From positions 5,332,001-5,396,000 of the forward strand of contig NZ_CP026029.1 in assembly GCF_023520895.1 (NCBI RefSeq): a stretch of DNA of 64,000 nt. The letters run 5' to 3'. The position numbers and the translations under genes are program-made. Source of the DNA: Paenibacillus sp. PK3_47 (lineage in GTDB: Bacteria > Bacillota > Bacilli > Paenibacillales > Paenibacillaceae). Positions 44,517 to 53,124 of the stretch are shown here, piece after piece. How positions within the stretch are numbered: position 1 is the stretch's first letter; each line of letters begins with the position of its first letter. Below the pieces are notes generated by a model. That model searched no databases. It had not been told where the DNA came from and was given only the letters and a program-made list of their open reading frames with translations.

Positions 44517-45332
44517 TTAATGCCTGGCTGGAATGGAATATGCCTTACGCTGATGGAAAGACAAGGAGCGGTAGGAGCGTGCCAGCTTTTGAAGCTGTGT
44601 TTTTTTCAGCGTGCCCGCAGGTGTTTTCAGGGATTTATTGCCCGCGCTCTTCAGGATCACTGCGTCCTTATTCCTGCTGTAGACATAATTGGCATACGTC
44701 TCGAATTCGGAGAAACCGAACTGCTTTTTCTTGTTGATGCTGCGGATAATGGCGGCATGCCAGGGCATGCCGTGCCGGGCTTCTATTTTCCTTTTGAGCG
44801 CGGCCAGCCTGGTTTTCTCGAACAGCATATAGTGGGTTACAAAGGATCTGGGAGAAGGGGCGGCTGTGCCGAGCAGCTTACGGTAAGTAACAAAGTATTC
44901 CGGCTGGCTCCAGCTGCGGCAGTAAAAAATGCTTTTCCCGTTCGCCCGGAACCGGTGCGGAGTAATGAGAACTGTATCGGCATCAACAACCAGGAAGAAT
45001 TTTTCCCGGCAGATATGATCCCCGTTCATTTTCAGCAGCTGCTGGTAGAGCCAGCCTGAACGGTTCCAGCGCGTCGAGGAGTAGCGGATATCCTTTTTGG
45101 TAAACGGCAGTACGGTAGTCTCATTTACAAAAACACAGCCTTTGCGCGAGCACAGGCTTCTGATGCTGCTGCTGTCCGGGGAAACGATGTAAATATTGCT
45201 GATCGGATGGCGGACATAGCGGCGCAGGCTGTCTATCACATGGGGCAGGGTGGCGAGATCCTTTTCAATGGCCGGGATCAGGACGTCTATAGGAGGACCG
45301 CTGACACTCCGGCCTGCAGTAGTAGCTGGCAT
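44517..45332 (-). CDS. DUF6492 family protein, glycosyltransferase-like
   Basis: A 271-residue protein matching in overall character the DUF6492 family. IDVLIPAIEKDLATLPHVIDSLRRYV at the start and FFLVVDADTVL (~110, a DXD-type motif) look like a GT-A nucleotide-sugar glycosyltransferase. WYHRSGWLYQQLLKM-type text (here RWNRSGWLYQQLLKM) and FVTHYMLFEK follow. The acceptor is unknown. The frame is open from 45374, but GGAGATG precedes ATG 45332. It is co-transcribed with the ManC-like gene, which suggests a mannose-containing glycan. Divergent from the second YheC/YheD gene. Confidence 0.75.
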   Translation of the reverse strand: MPATTAGRSVSGPPIDVLIPAIEKDLATLPHVIDSLRRYVRHPISNIYIVSPDSSSIRSLCSRKGCVFVNETTVLPFTKKDIRYSSTRWNRSGWLYQQLLKMNGDHICREKFFLVVDADTVLITPHRFRANGKSIFYCRSWSQPEYFVTYRKLLGTAAPSPRSFVTHYMLFEKTRLAALKRKIEARHGMPWHAAIIRSINKKKQFGFSEFETYANYVYSRNKDAVILKSAGNKSLKTPAGTLKKTQLQKLARSYRSLSFHQRKAYSIPARH

Positions 45333-45537
45333 AGGTTCATCTCCGTGCACAAATTGACACCTCAGCGTCTGCACTAGGATATGTCTGCTAACCCTGTTTT
45401 GACCGGGCGGCGGCCGCCATAAAGTTAATCTTCCATTACGGGACAGATGATTTATTCAGCACAGCTCCATCCTGCATACGATACTGTGACATTGTAAAAC
45501 AGGGCGGGACATCCCACCCGGACAGGAGTGTGCAAGT

Positions 45538-46293
45538 GTGAAGGATAAGCAGAAACAAACCGGATCAAGCAAATGGTTCAAGACCAAGCTGCTGCTTCGC
45601 AACAAGGCGGTGAAGCCTTTTATTCCAGATACCCGCAGATTCAGCAAAGTGAGTCTTGAGCAGATGATCCACAGCTATGGAATGGTCTACGTCAAGCCGG
45701 AGCGGGGAACCTATGGGAACGGTGTAATCCGGGCCGAGCAGACCGGGCGGCAGAGCTATACTTATCAATATGAAGAAACCGTCCGCCATTTTGACAGCTT
45801 TGATGCTTTTCATAAGAGTCTCGCGAAGAAGACCGGAAGCCGGAAATATCTCATTCAAAAAGGAATTCACCTGCTGAAGCACAATAACCGCCGTTTTGAT
45901 ATCCGTGTCATGGTCCAGCTCAGTCCCAAAGGGAAATGGGAGGCGACCGGTATCATCGGCCGGCTCGGGCATCCGCGCAAAATCGTGACCAATTATCATA
46001 GCGGCGGCAAGCCGACCGCGATAGAGAGTCTGCTGTCGGCCCATCTGTCTGAACGCAGGCTTGCTGTGCTGACAGAAGAACTGAATACACTCGGGACCAG
46101 GATCGCTGCCCATATGCAGAAAACCTATCCCAAAATGAAGCAGATCGGCGTGGATGTCGGACTCGACCGGTCGCTGACGCCGTGGATTATTGAGGTAAAT
46201 ATGAACCCTGATCCTTATATTTTCAATCAGCTGAAAAATAAGTCGATGTACAGAAGGGTCATGAGATACCGCCGTTTTCATATGGGGAAATAA
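45538..46293 (+). CDS. YheC/YheD family ATP-grasp protein (second paralogue)
   Basis: A 251-residue ATP-grasp protein that parallels the one at 36709: MVYVKPERGTYGNGVIRAE (~49), FDIRVMVQLSPKGKWEATGIIGRLGHPRKIVTN (~120), and GVDVGLDRSLTPWIIEVNMNPDP near the end. Family members are linked to spore-coat formation, but their reaction is not established. Starts at GTG 45538 after CAGGAG. The gap before it (45333-45537) is the divergent control region shared with the DUF6492 gene. A terminator lies downstream. Confidence 0.88.
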   Translation: MKDKQKQTGSSKWFKTKLLLRNKAVKPFIPDTRRFSKVSLEQMIHSYGMVYVKPERGTYGNGVIRAEQTGRQSYTYQYEETVRHFDSFDAFHKSLAKKTGSRKYLIQKGIHLLKHNNRRFDIRVMVQLSPKGKWEATGIIGRLGHPRKIVTNYHSGGKPTAIESLLSAHLSERRLAVLTEELNTLGTRIAAHMQKTYPKMKQIGVDVGLDRSLTPWIIEVNMNPDPYIFNQLKNKSMYRRVMRYRRFHMGK

Positions 46294-46382
46294 GGTGTGC
46301 AGATTGAACGTGATTTATCGGTTTTGGAATTAGTCGTGACTCCAGTGAATATTTGGACTTCCGGCTGCTATTTTAGCAAAAA

Positions 46383-46429
46383 GACAGTCCGCTACCCAGA
46401 ACTACGGGTTAGCAGGACTGCCTTTTTTT
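46383..46429 (+). terminator. Terminator after the second YheC/YheD gene
   Basis: CAGTCC-GCTA-CCC pairs with GGG-TTAGC-AGGACTG, followed by TTTTTTT. Confidence 0.88.
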
Positions 46430-46518
46430 ATGGCTATGTTAAACGTTATATGTTCTGCGAAAAGGTAAATATCACTGTACGAAAGCTTATCTATTATTTG
46501 CGGCAAAGGGGCAGGGAT

Positions 46519-46551
46519 ATTCCAAAATATAGTATTATAGTATTGGGAATA
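46519..46551 (+). promoter_or_regulatory. AT-rich imperfect palindrome upstream of the NTF2-like gene
   Basis: ATTCC and GGAAT arms enclose tandem TATAGTATT copies, 40 bases before the NTF2-like start. It could contain the -10 box and an operator; this is not certain. Confidence 0.35.
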
Positions 46552-46590
46552 AGCCTTCTATATATAAAGGTTCAGAGAGGAGTGATTGTT

Positions 46591-46974
46591 ATGGTTGGCA
46601 AAGAAATAAGGGATATAATTGAAAACTATCTTGAGGCATACAATTCATTTGAAATTGAAAGCATGGTTAACCTCTTGCACAAGGATATAATATTTAGGAA
46701 TATTTCCAATGAAGAAACCACCACGGAAACCAGAGGAATACAAGCCTTTAGGGAATTGGCAGAACAGTCGTCAACGATGTTCACCAGCCGCCGCCAGATA
46801 ATCACCGGGTACAGTGTCATAAATGACAAAGCAGAGGTTGGAATTGATTATGAAGGTATTCTTGCCGTGGATTTACCTAACGGATTAAAAATCGGGGATA
46901 AGCTGCATTTAAATGGAATGTCAAAATTCGAGATTAAGGAAGGAAAAATCTCATTGATTGAAGATTACAGTTGA
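46591..46974 (+). CDS. NTF2-like/SnoaL-type small protein
   Basis: A 127-residue cone-shaped alpha+beta protein of the nuclear transport factor 2-like superfamily. The N-terminal helix (IENYLEAYNSFEIESMVNLLHKDIIFRNIS) and the final FEIKEGKISLIEDYS strand are typical. Such proteins can be enzymes or small-ligand binders; no catalytic set can be assigned here. The frame is open far upstream, but AGAGAGGAG precedes ATG 46591, which starts the domain. It is more AT-rich than its neighbours, which may point to recent acquisition. It shares a terminator with the convergent permease gene. Confidence 0.8.
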   Translation: MVGKEIRDIIENYLEAYNSFEIESMVNLLHKDIIFRNISNEETTTETRGIQAFRELAEQSSTMFTSRRQIITGYSVINDKAEVGIDYEGILAVDLPNGLKIGDKLHLNGMSKFEIKEGKISLIEDYS

Positions 46975-47014
46975 GTAATACGACGTTTCAACTAAAGAGA
47001 ATTGATAGCACAAT

Positions 47015-47044
47015 AAACCGCCTTTTTGCCAAGGCGGTTTTCTT
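47015..47044. terminator. Bidirectional terminator between NTF2-like and permease genes
   Basis: The perfect 10-bp arms AAACCGCCTT and AAGGCGGTTT have a 6-nt loop and flanking T-rich sequence. Confidence 0.88.
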
Positions 47045-47045
47045 A

Positions 47046-48122
47046 TTATAAAAATATGGATCCAACTGCGGCGCTCAGCAGCCCAAGTACCATTACCGAG
47101 GCCACCACGAACCAGACGACCCGGCGCGGAAACGATTTGTAGATCATCAGCAGCGAAGGCAGGCTGACCGGCGGCAGAGTAACGAGCAGCGCACCTGCAA
47201 CGCCTGTGCCAAAGCCGAAGGAAAGGAAGGTTGCAATGATCGGAATTTCGGCTGCAGTCGGGATGACGAACAGGGTGCCGGCAATTGTAAAGATAATAAC
47301 CGCCAGAATGCCGTTAAAGGCGCCTTCTCCCAGTGCAGGGAACATCCAGGCCCGGGCTGCGCCCAGCACAAGAACTGTAACCAGGTAAGCGGGGACGATC
47401 GTCAGCAGCATTCTTCCGGCGCTTTGCAGCCAGCGTATCCAGAAGTTAGCCTCGTGTTCAGCGGGTTTATTGACCAGCTCATCGACCGGCTCAGGGACAG
47501 TAGAGCCTCCGGCCAGTTTGCCTGCGAAATAGCTGACGGCAAAAGTCAGGATCAGGCCGGACACAATGCGCAGCAGCGTGAATTTCCAGGACAGCACGAA
47601 GGTCATAAAGATAAGTGTCGCCGGATTCAGCATCGGGTTACCCAGCCAGAAGGCAAGCGCTGCCCCGACGGAAACATTTTTTTTACGGAGTCCGACGGCA
47701 ATCGGTGCGGCGCAGCAGGTGCACATCATTCCCGGAAGGGATGCAAGGCCGCCGAGAGCCGTGCTCCTGAAGTTCGCTTTGCCGAGAACCTTCAACAGCC
47801 ATTGGGACGGGAGCAGCACCTGAACCAGGGAACCGAGCAGAATGCCGAGAACTGCAGCTTTCCAGACCGCATTAAAATAAGTCAGGGCGTAATCCCATGC
47901 GGATTGAAAAGAGGGAGCAGGCATTTCGCCTTGTTCACCGGTCAATATGGATGAGCCGATGGAGTGTTCCGTTATAGCTTTGATCGCCTTGTGGTAGTAA
48001 GGCCACCATTTCACATAGGACAAACCTGCTACCGCAATGACAACAAAGACCAGTGCGAGCAGAATCGTTAACCTGGAAGGCTTATAGCCCTTCCCGGGAT
48101 GCCCAGAAGTTGTGGCAGACAT
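47046..48122 (-). CDS. Predicted permease, PF03773 (ArsP_1/YraQ-like)
   Basis: A 358-residue membrane protein with about eight to ten hydrophobic segments. GMMCTCCAAPIAVGLRKKNVS (~135) and FWLGNPMLNPATLIF (~158) are the signature loops of the YraQ/ArsP_1 permease family; the paired Cys residues bind trivalent arsenicals in characterised ArsP proteins. The second half repeats the pattern (VIPTAAEIPIIATFLSFGFG). It may export an organoarsenical, metal or another small solute; no ars regulator is nearby. ATG 48122 follows GGGGGAAAG; the ATG at 48152 has no such site. Confidence 0.82.
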   Translation of the reverse strand: MSATTSGHPGKGYKPSRLTILLALVFVVIAVAGLSYVKWWPYYHKAIKAITEHSIGSSILTGEQGEMPAPSFQSAWDYALTYFNAVWKAAVLGILLGSLVQVLLPSQWLLKVLGKANFRSTALGGLASLPGMMCTCCAAPIAVGLRKKNVSVGAALAFWLGNPMLNPATLIFMTFVLSWKFTLLRIVSGLILTFAVSYFAGKLAGGSTVPEPVDELVNKPAEHEANFWIRWLQSAGRMLLTIVPAYLVTVLVLGAARAWMFPALGEGAFNGILAVIIFTIAGTLFVIPTAAEIPIIATFLSFGFGTGVAGALLVTLPPVSLPSLLMIYKSFPRRVVWFVVASVMVLGLLSAAVGSIFL

Positions 48123-48263
48123 GTCTTTCCCCCGTTTTCCTAAAAAATTCAAGAATAATAGTATAGCACAGGAAGCAGGATTAGTAACTTATATTTTGTC
48201 ATTATGATGTTCTTCGTGTAAGATTAAAGAGTTAATCATTTCATTTAAAGGAGCTGTGTCTTG

Positions 48264-49322
48264 ATGTCACAAGCTGAACCTATAAAACTGACTTCATTAT
48301 CTTCCAAAGGCGGCTGCGGCTGCAAAATCGGTCCCGCCGATCTGATGCAGGTGCTCCGCAATCTGCCGCCGGCTGTACCGAACCCGGATCTGCTCGTGGG
48401 ACTGGATACGAGTGACGATGCGGGCGTGTACAAGCTTAGCGATGAGCTGGCGCTGGTGCAGACGGTTGATTTTTTTACACCGATTGTGGATGACCCGTAT
48501 TCCTTCGGGCAAATTGCCGCAGCCAATGCGTTAAGCGATATTTATGCCATGGGCGGCAAGCCCCTTACAGTACTTAACATTGTAGCCTTCCCCATCTCCG
48601 TTCTGGATAAAAGCATCCTGGCGGATATTCTGCGCGGAGCAGCCGACAAGGTGCAGGAAGCCGGAGCTACGCTCGTAGGCGGGCATTCCATTGACGATAA
48701 GGAGCCGAAATTCGGGCTGGCCGTAACAGGGCTGGTGCATCCGGATAAAGTGAGAACGAATGCGGCGGCGCGGGCGGGGGACAAGCTTATTTTAACCAAA
48801 CCGATCGGTGTGGGCATCCTGACGACTTCGATCAAGAAGGATCAGCTCACTCCGGAAGAGACGGCCCGCCTTACTGCAGTGATGTCCTCGCTGAACAAAA
48901 CAGCTGCTGAGATAATGTTCTCCTATGATGTGCATGCCTGCACGGATGTGACCGGTTTCGGACTGCTGGGACATGCCTCGGAAATGGCGAAAGGAAGCGG
49001 GAAGGGACTCATTATCCGCCAAAATGATGTGCCGATGCTGCCCCGGGTCAGAGAGCTTGCGGAGCAGGGGTTTGTTCCCGGAGGAACCAAGAACAACTTT
49101 TCCCATCTGGAAGGCAGTATTCTGTATCCGGAGGAGATGGACCAGCTGAGCCGCTATATCCTGTGCGATGCGGTCACTTCCGGCGGTCTGCTGATGTCGG
49201 TCGCTCCTGAAGACAGCGGGGAGCTGCTGGAGAAGCTGATTGAAGCCGGTGTGGAAGCGGCATGTATTGGAGAAGTAACAGAAGAGCACCCTGGGCAGAT
49301 TAAGGTTATAGCTGCGCAATAA
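48264..49322 (+). CDS. selD: Selenide, water dikinase
   Basis: A 352-residue enzyme that makes selenophosphate from selenide and ATP, the donor for selenium insertion. The catalytic loop is GGCGCK, with Cys18 in the position that is selenocysteine in some bacteria and Lys21 conserved. LDTSDDAGVYKL and QTVDFFTPIVDDPYSFGQIAAANALSD are the metal/ATP-binding blocks. AAAGGAG precedes; TTG 48261 is an equally spaced alternative start. It is followed 35 bases later by mnmH, so the selenophosphate is destined for tRNA. Confidence 0.96.
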   Translation: MSQAEPIKLTSLSSKGGCGCKIGPADLMQVLRNLPPAVPNPDLLVGLDTSDDAGVYKLSDELALVQTVDFFTPIVDDPYSFGQIAAANALSDIYAMGGKPLTVLNIVAFPISVLDKSILADILRGAADKVQEAGATLVGGHSIDDKEPKFGLAVTGLVHPDKVRTNAAARAGDKLILTKPIGVGILTTSIKKDQLTPEETARLTAVMSSLNKTAAEIMFSYDVHACTDVTGFGLLGHASEMAKGSGKGLIIRQNDVPMLPRVRELAEQGFVPGGTKNNFSHLEGSILYPEEMDQLSRYILCDAVTSGGLLMSVAPEDSGELLEKLIEAGVEAACIGEVTEEHPGQIKVIAAQ

Positions 49323-49357
49323 AAGGTGAACAGGAACGCTTCGGAGGAGAGAGAATA

Positions 49358-50404
49358 TTGTTTCAGGATATTACATTAGAAGAATTAAGGGCGCTGCGCA
49401 GCCGCAAGGAAATTACGGTTATTGATGTCCGCTCGCCTTCAGAATATAAAGACGCAACCGTGCCGGGCAGCCTGAATATTCCTTTTTTCAATGATCAGGA
49501 ACGGGCTGAGGTCGGAACCCTGTACAAACAGACAAGCGTGCAGGCGGCCAAGGAAAAAGGGCTTGACATCATCTCTGCAAAATTGCCCTCATTCATTCAA
49601 GAGTTCGGGGCGGTGCAGGGAGAGAAGGCGGTGTTCTGCTGGCGGGGAGGCATGCGGAGCCGGACCACGGCGACGGTGTTGTCCCTGATGGATATTCACG
49701 CCTACCGGCTGATCGGCGGCTACAAGGCTTACCGTAAATGGGTGCTGGAGGAGCTTGAGCATTACGACCTCAAACCAAAGCCTTATGTTATTCACGGAAA
49801 TACAGGCACCGGCAAAACCAATCTGCTGCACCGGCTGCGCAAACAGGGTCACCCGGTACTGGATCTGGAGGGGATGGCCGGACACCGCGGCTCGATCTTC
49901 GGGCAAATCGGTCTTCAGCCGAGCAACCAGAAAACGTTCGACAGCCTTCTTTTGGAGGAATTGATCGCACTGGAGCAGGCGCCTTACATCCTGTTTGAAG
50001 CGGAGAGCAAAAAGATCGGCAAGGTAGTTATGCCGCAGTTCCTGGCCAGCCGGAAGGAAACCGCCGCGCAGATCTGGATAGAGATGCCGCTGGAGGCGCG
50101 GGTACAGCAGATTCTGGCGGATTACCAGCCGGAGCAGTTCAAAGACGAATATATCGCTGCCTTCCTCAGTATCAAATCCCGGATTCATATTCCGGTGGCG
50201 GCCGAAATTGAGCGGACCCTGCAGGCAGATTTGTTCGGGGAAGCGGTGGCGCTGCTGCTGGAGCATTATTATGATCCGAAGTACGGCCACTCAGCGGGCC
50301 AATATGAGAATGTCGAAAAAATCACCTTCACGGTGAATAATCTGGATGAGGCAGAGGCAGCTGTAAACTCCTATTTGAGCGAGCAGATTCCTCAGCTGCA
50401 ATAA
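49358..50404 (+). CDS. mnmH: tRNA 2-selenouridine synthase
   Basis: A 348-residue enzyme (SelU/MnmH) that replaces sulfur with selenium in 2-thiouridine at the wobble position of certain tRNAs, via a geranylated intermediate. The N-terminal rhodanese domain carries the catalytic Cys94 in FCWRGGMRS. A P-loop, HGNTGTGKT (147-154), begins the second domain. Start TTG 49358 follows GGAGGAG. It shares the selD transcript. A strong terminator follows. The presence of mnmH with no selA/selB/selC in view suggests that selenium here is used at least for tRNA modification. Confidence 0.95.
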   Translation: MFQDITLEELRALRSRKEITVIDVRSPSEYKDATVPGSLNIPFFNDQERAEVGTLYKQTSVQAAKEKGLDIISAKLPSFIQEFGAVQGEKAVFCWRGGMRSRTTATVLSLMDIHAYRLIGGYKAYRKWVLEELEHYDLKPKPYVIHGNTGTGKTNLLHRLRKQGHPVLDLEGMAGHRGSIFGQIGLQPSNQKTFDSLLLEELIALEQAPYILFEAESKKIGKVVMPQFLASRKETAAQIWIEMPLEARVQQILADYQPEQFKDEYIAAFLSIKSRIHIPVAAEIERTLQADLFGEAVALLLEHYYDPKYGHSAGQYENVEKITFTVNNLDEAEAAVNSYLSEQIPQLQ

Positions 50405-50409
50405 AAAGA

Positions 50410-50462
50410 TCCACCTAATTCCCTTGTTTATCTTGATGGGATTAGGTGGAATTTTTGTTTTT
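50410..50462 (+). terminator. Terminator of the selD-mnmH operon
   Basis: TCCACCTAAT-T-CCC pairs with GGGATTAGGTGGA, followed by a T-rich stretch. Its arms resemble the C-family repeat motif found just downstream. Confidence 0.9.
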
Positions 50463-50496
50463 AACGGCGAAAAAATGATTTTATTTGATTAGGGGG

Positions 50497-50680
50497 AAGT
50501 GGAATTTCTCCATCTAATTCTCAGATAAATACCGGTATTTCAATACCAGTTGGAAAAACTCCACTTAAATGTACCGAGTTAGAATTCAAAGGCATATTTC
50601 CACTGAAATAGCTGGAGAATTTCCAACTAAAGCTCATAAATGAGGGACTAGGACAGAATTAAGCGGAGGAAATCCAATTA
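50497..50680. repeat. Dispersed hairpin element C, copy 2: four units, 51/62/51 bp
   Basis: Inverted repeats are centred at about 50506, 50557, 50619 and 50670, the same spacing as copy 1 at 27181. Sequence identity is highest in the hairpins and at AAAACTCCACTTAAAT and AGCTGGAGAATTTCCAACTAAA; linkers have drifted. It lies between the convergent ends of mnmH and the cysteine desulfurase. The rest of the gap, to 50799, shows no gene. Confidence 0.85.
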
Positions 50681-50799
50681 AGCCCAGCAGCACGCCCTTC
50701 TCGCGGATTACACAATACCGGCCGAAGATCCTGCACTTTAATCACGGTGTGACGGTCTGACGCAGGCGGGTTATAGCGGACTGTGACCAGCTTATCTTT

Positions 50800-51915
50800 T
50801 TACCGCCTGTGCTTAATAATTCTTACCAGCTGATCCATCACCGCATCAATTTCCTCAACGGTGGTATACCTCCCCAGGCTGAACCGGACAGCACCGCGTG
50901 CTATGGAATCCTCTATCCCCATGGCCTTCAGCACAGGTGAGCCTGTATAATCCCCCGCATGGCAAGCAGAGCCTGCAGAGGCGGCTACCTGATCCAACTC
51001 ATTTAGCAGATCATGTCCTTCCCATCCGGTAAAGCTGACATTTAGCGTATTAGGGAGCTTGTGTTCAGGATGGCCATTAAGCTTAAAGTTATCGCCAAAC
51101 TCGGCTGTAAGCCGGGAATAGAAATAGTCTGTCAGGACTTTACAGTCATCGTTCAGTACAGAGGCTAATTCACAGGCTTTACCCAGGGCGACGTCAAACA
51201 TGACATTTTCCGTTCCGGCCCGCCGTCCGTTTTCATGGCCTGCACCGTGAATCAGCGGTGTAAGGATTACGCCTTCTCTGATGTAGAGCGCGCCGATGCC
51301 CTTTGGTGCATACAGCTTGTGTCCGGCTAGGGTCAGCATATCAACACCCAGTTCTTTTACATCCAGAGGAACTTTTCCGGCAGACTGCGAAGCATCCGTA
51401 TGAACTAGAATCTGATGCCTGCGGCAGAGTCCGGCAATTTCCCGGATGGGTTGAAGAGTGCCTGTCTCATTATTGGAATGCATAATGGTGACTAGGATGG
51501 TCTCCGGACAGATACTTCGTTCCAATTCCGCCAGATCCACAACACCGCGGGAATCCACCGGTATGTATGTCACTCTATAGCCGTTCTGCTCCAGGTATCT
51601 GCACGGATTTAGTACAGCCGGATGCTCGGTGCTTGAGGTAATGATGTGGTTTCCCTTAAGCCTGCAGGCATGGGCAGCCCCCTTGATCGCCATATTATTG
51701 GCTTCGCTGCCTCCGCTTGTGAACAGGATCTCACGGGCAGAAGCATTCAGCAGACCGGCTGCCTGGCCTCTGGCGGTTTCTACTGCTTGTTTGGCGGATT
51801 GCCCTAAGGAATGCTCACTGGACGGATTGCCGAATTGCTCATAGAGATAGGGCAGCATAGCATCAGCCACAGCCTTATCCACAGGAGTAGTTGCGTTGTA
51901 GTCTAAATAGATCAT
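50800..51915 (-). CDS. Cysteine desulfurase, NifS/IscS type
   Basis: A 371-residue PLP enzyme that removes sulfur (or selenium from selenocysteine) as a persulfide. MIYLDYNATTPVD opens the fold. HSNNETGTLQPI (~140), HTDASQSAGK (~175) and AGHKLYAPKG (~198, PLP Lys) mark the active site. ASAGSACHAG (~320) carries the catalytic Cys on its loop. AAAGGAGG precedes ATG 51915. It faces selD-mnmH; supply of sulfur for 2-thiouridine or selenide for SelD is a reasonable inference from position, not proof. Confidence 0.92.
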   Translation of the reverse strand: MIYLDYNATTPVDKAVADAMLPYLYEQFGNPSSEHSLGQSAKQAVETARGQAAGLLNASAREILFTSGGSEANNMAIKGAAHACRLKGNHIITSSTEHPAVLNPCRYLEQNGYRVTYIPVDSRGVVDLAELERSICPETILVTIMHSNNETGTLQPIREIAGLCRRHQILVHTDASQSAGKVPLDVKELGVDMLTLAGHKLYAPKGIGALYIREGVILTPLIHGAGHENGRRAGTENVMFDVALGKACELASVLNDDCKVLTDYFYSRLTAEFGDNFKLNGHPEHKLPNTLNVSFTGWEGHDLLNELDQVAASAGSACHAGDYTGSPVLKAMGIEDSIARGAVRFSLGRYTTVEEIDAVMDQLVRIIKHRR

Positions 51916-52008
51916 TTGAGTTGCCTCCTTTGCCTGATGGGCTGCGGAATCAGCTGAAACGTGTTTGTTCCGCGGGTCCATTATACTGCAAAAATAAGGC
52001 GGATGGCT

Positions 52009-53124
52009 TTATATTTCCGGTCCGGACCAGACGGAAACCCCATCAATCGGATAATCATGCAGCTCCGGGCCGGGACCGGCTGAGCCTAGCAACAGCTGCG
52101 CTCCGGATTTCTTCAGCTTAAACAGCTGCTCGATATGGTATATTCCCGGTGCAAAGGTTCCTGAGCACATGCTTAGCGCAACTCCGGCTGCCACTCTGGC
52201 AGTAACGGCTGCTTCATTGTACCCCTGAATGCCCCATTCAGTGAGTACAGCTGTGCCTTGGCGGACTCCGTATGCATCAACTTTGACGGCATATTGTTCA
52301 GAACCGAACTTCAGCCTGCTGAATGCTCCCACGGTAAAGTTCCGGATTCTGCGATTGCGGAAGAGGGAGGTCAGACCAAGCTTTTGCAGCAGGGCAATAC
52401 CGGCCGTGACCGGCCGGGAATCAAAGCACAGCCGGGTAGATACTGAAGGGACGTTAAGGGTTTCAGGCAGGGTCTGCTGGTCAGAAAAAGGAAAACGGTA
52501 AGCCGGCCGCTTCCCTATGGGCCCGCCAAAGCTGATAGCCTTCCGGCCGGTAAAGCTGGCTGCGGTTACAGTACTACCTTGCTCCGTCAGCTCAAAGGCG
52601 GTTCCCAGACTGTCCACCGTCCATTCAAGAGCGGCCTGGCCGTGGCTGTCCCCCAGTCCCAGCATAATCGAGATATCCAGCTGCTCTGTACTGTCCAATG
52701 ACTGTGTGGCCTCTTTGGCCAGCAGATTGGTTAATCCGGGGGCCAGACCTACGCTTAGTAAGGCTGTCCCTGGCAGTTTATAGCCATTATCCCCCAGCCT
52801 TTGCAGCTGCGTAAGAAAAGCTCCGTTTGCCGTGATATCGACATAATGTGTTCCGCTCTGCAGACAGGCTTCCGCAAAGGAAGTATCCTGCTGGTCCAGA
52901 CACATGACAACAAGCTTTGTCTGCTGGAGGAAAGCCATATCTGCTTCTCCTGCTGTAAGCTGCATTGGGAGTACCCGGCCGCCGGTTGCCCGGCTGAATT
53001 GTTCCGCACGTTCGAGGCTTCTGCCTGCCGCAAATACCCGTCCCGGATACTGTTCCCCGAGCAGGGTGCAGATTTGTGACCCGACATGGCCGTATCCTCC
53101 GACAACTACAATATCCGTCTTCAT
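52009..53124 (-). CDS. Saccharopine dehydrogenase-like NAD(P)-binding protein
   Basis: A 371-residue protein. IVVVGGYGHVGSQICTLL at the start is the Rossmann dinucleotide loop, and the rest resembles the saccharopine dehydrogenase NADP-binding family (TKLVVMCLDQQDTSFAEACLQSGTHYVDITANGAF). Many such proteins are reductases of unknown substrate. Its ATG overlaps the stop of the methyltransferase by 4 bases, so the two are translationally coupled and probably act on the same small molecule. No pathway can be named. Confidence 0.8.
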   Translation of the reverse strand: MKTDIVVVGGYGHVGSQICTLLGEQYPGRVFAAGRSLERAEQFSRATGGRVLPMQLTAGEADMAFLQQTKLVVMCLDQQDTSFAEACLQSGTHYVDITANGAFLTQLQRLGDNGYKLPGTALLSVGLAPGLTNLLAKEATQSLDSTEQLDISIMLGLGDSHGQAALEWTVDSLGTAFELTEQGSTVTAASFTGRKAISFGGPIGKRPAYRFPFSDQQTLPETLNVPSVSTRLCFDSRPVTAGIALLQKLGLTSLFRNRRIRNFTVGAFSRLKFGSEQYAVKVDAYGVRQGTAVLTEWGIQGYNEAAVTARVAAGVALSMCSGTFAPGIYHIEQLFKLKKSGAQLLLGSAGPGPELHDYPIDGVSVWSGPEI

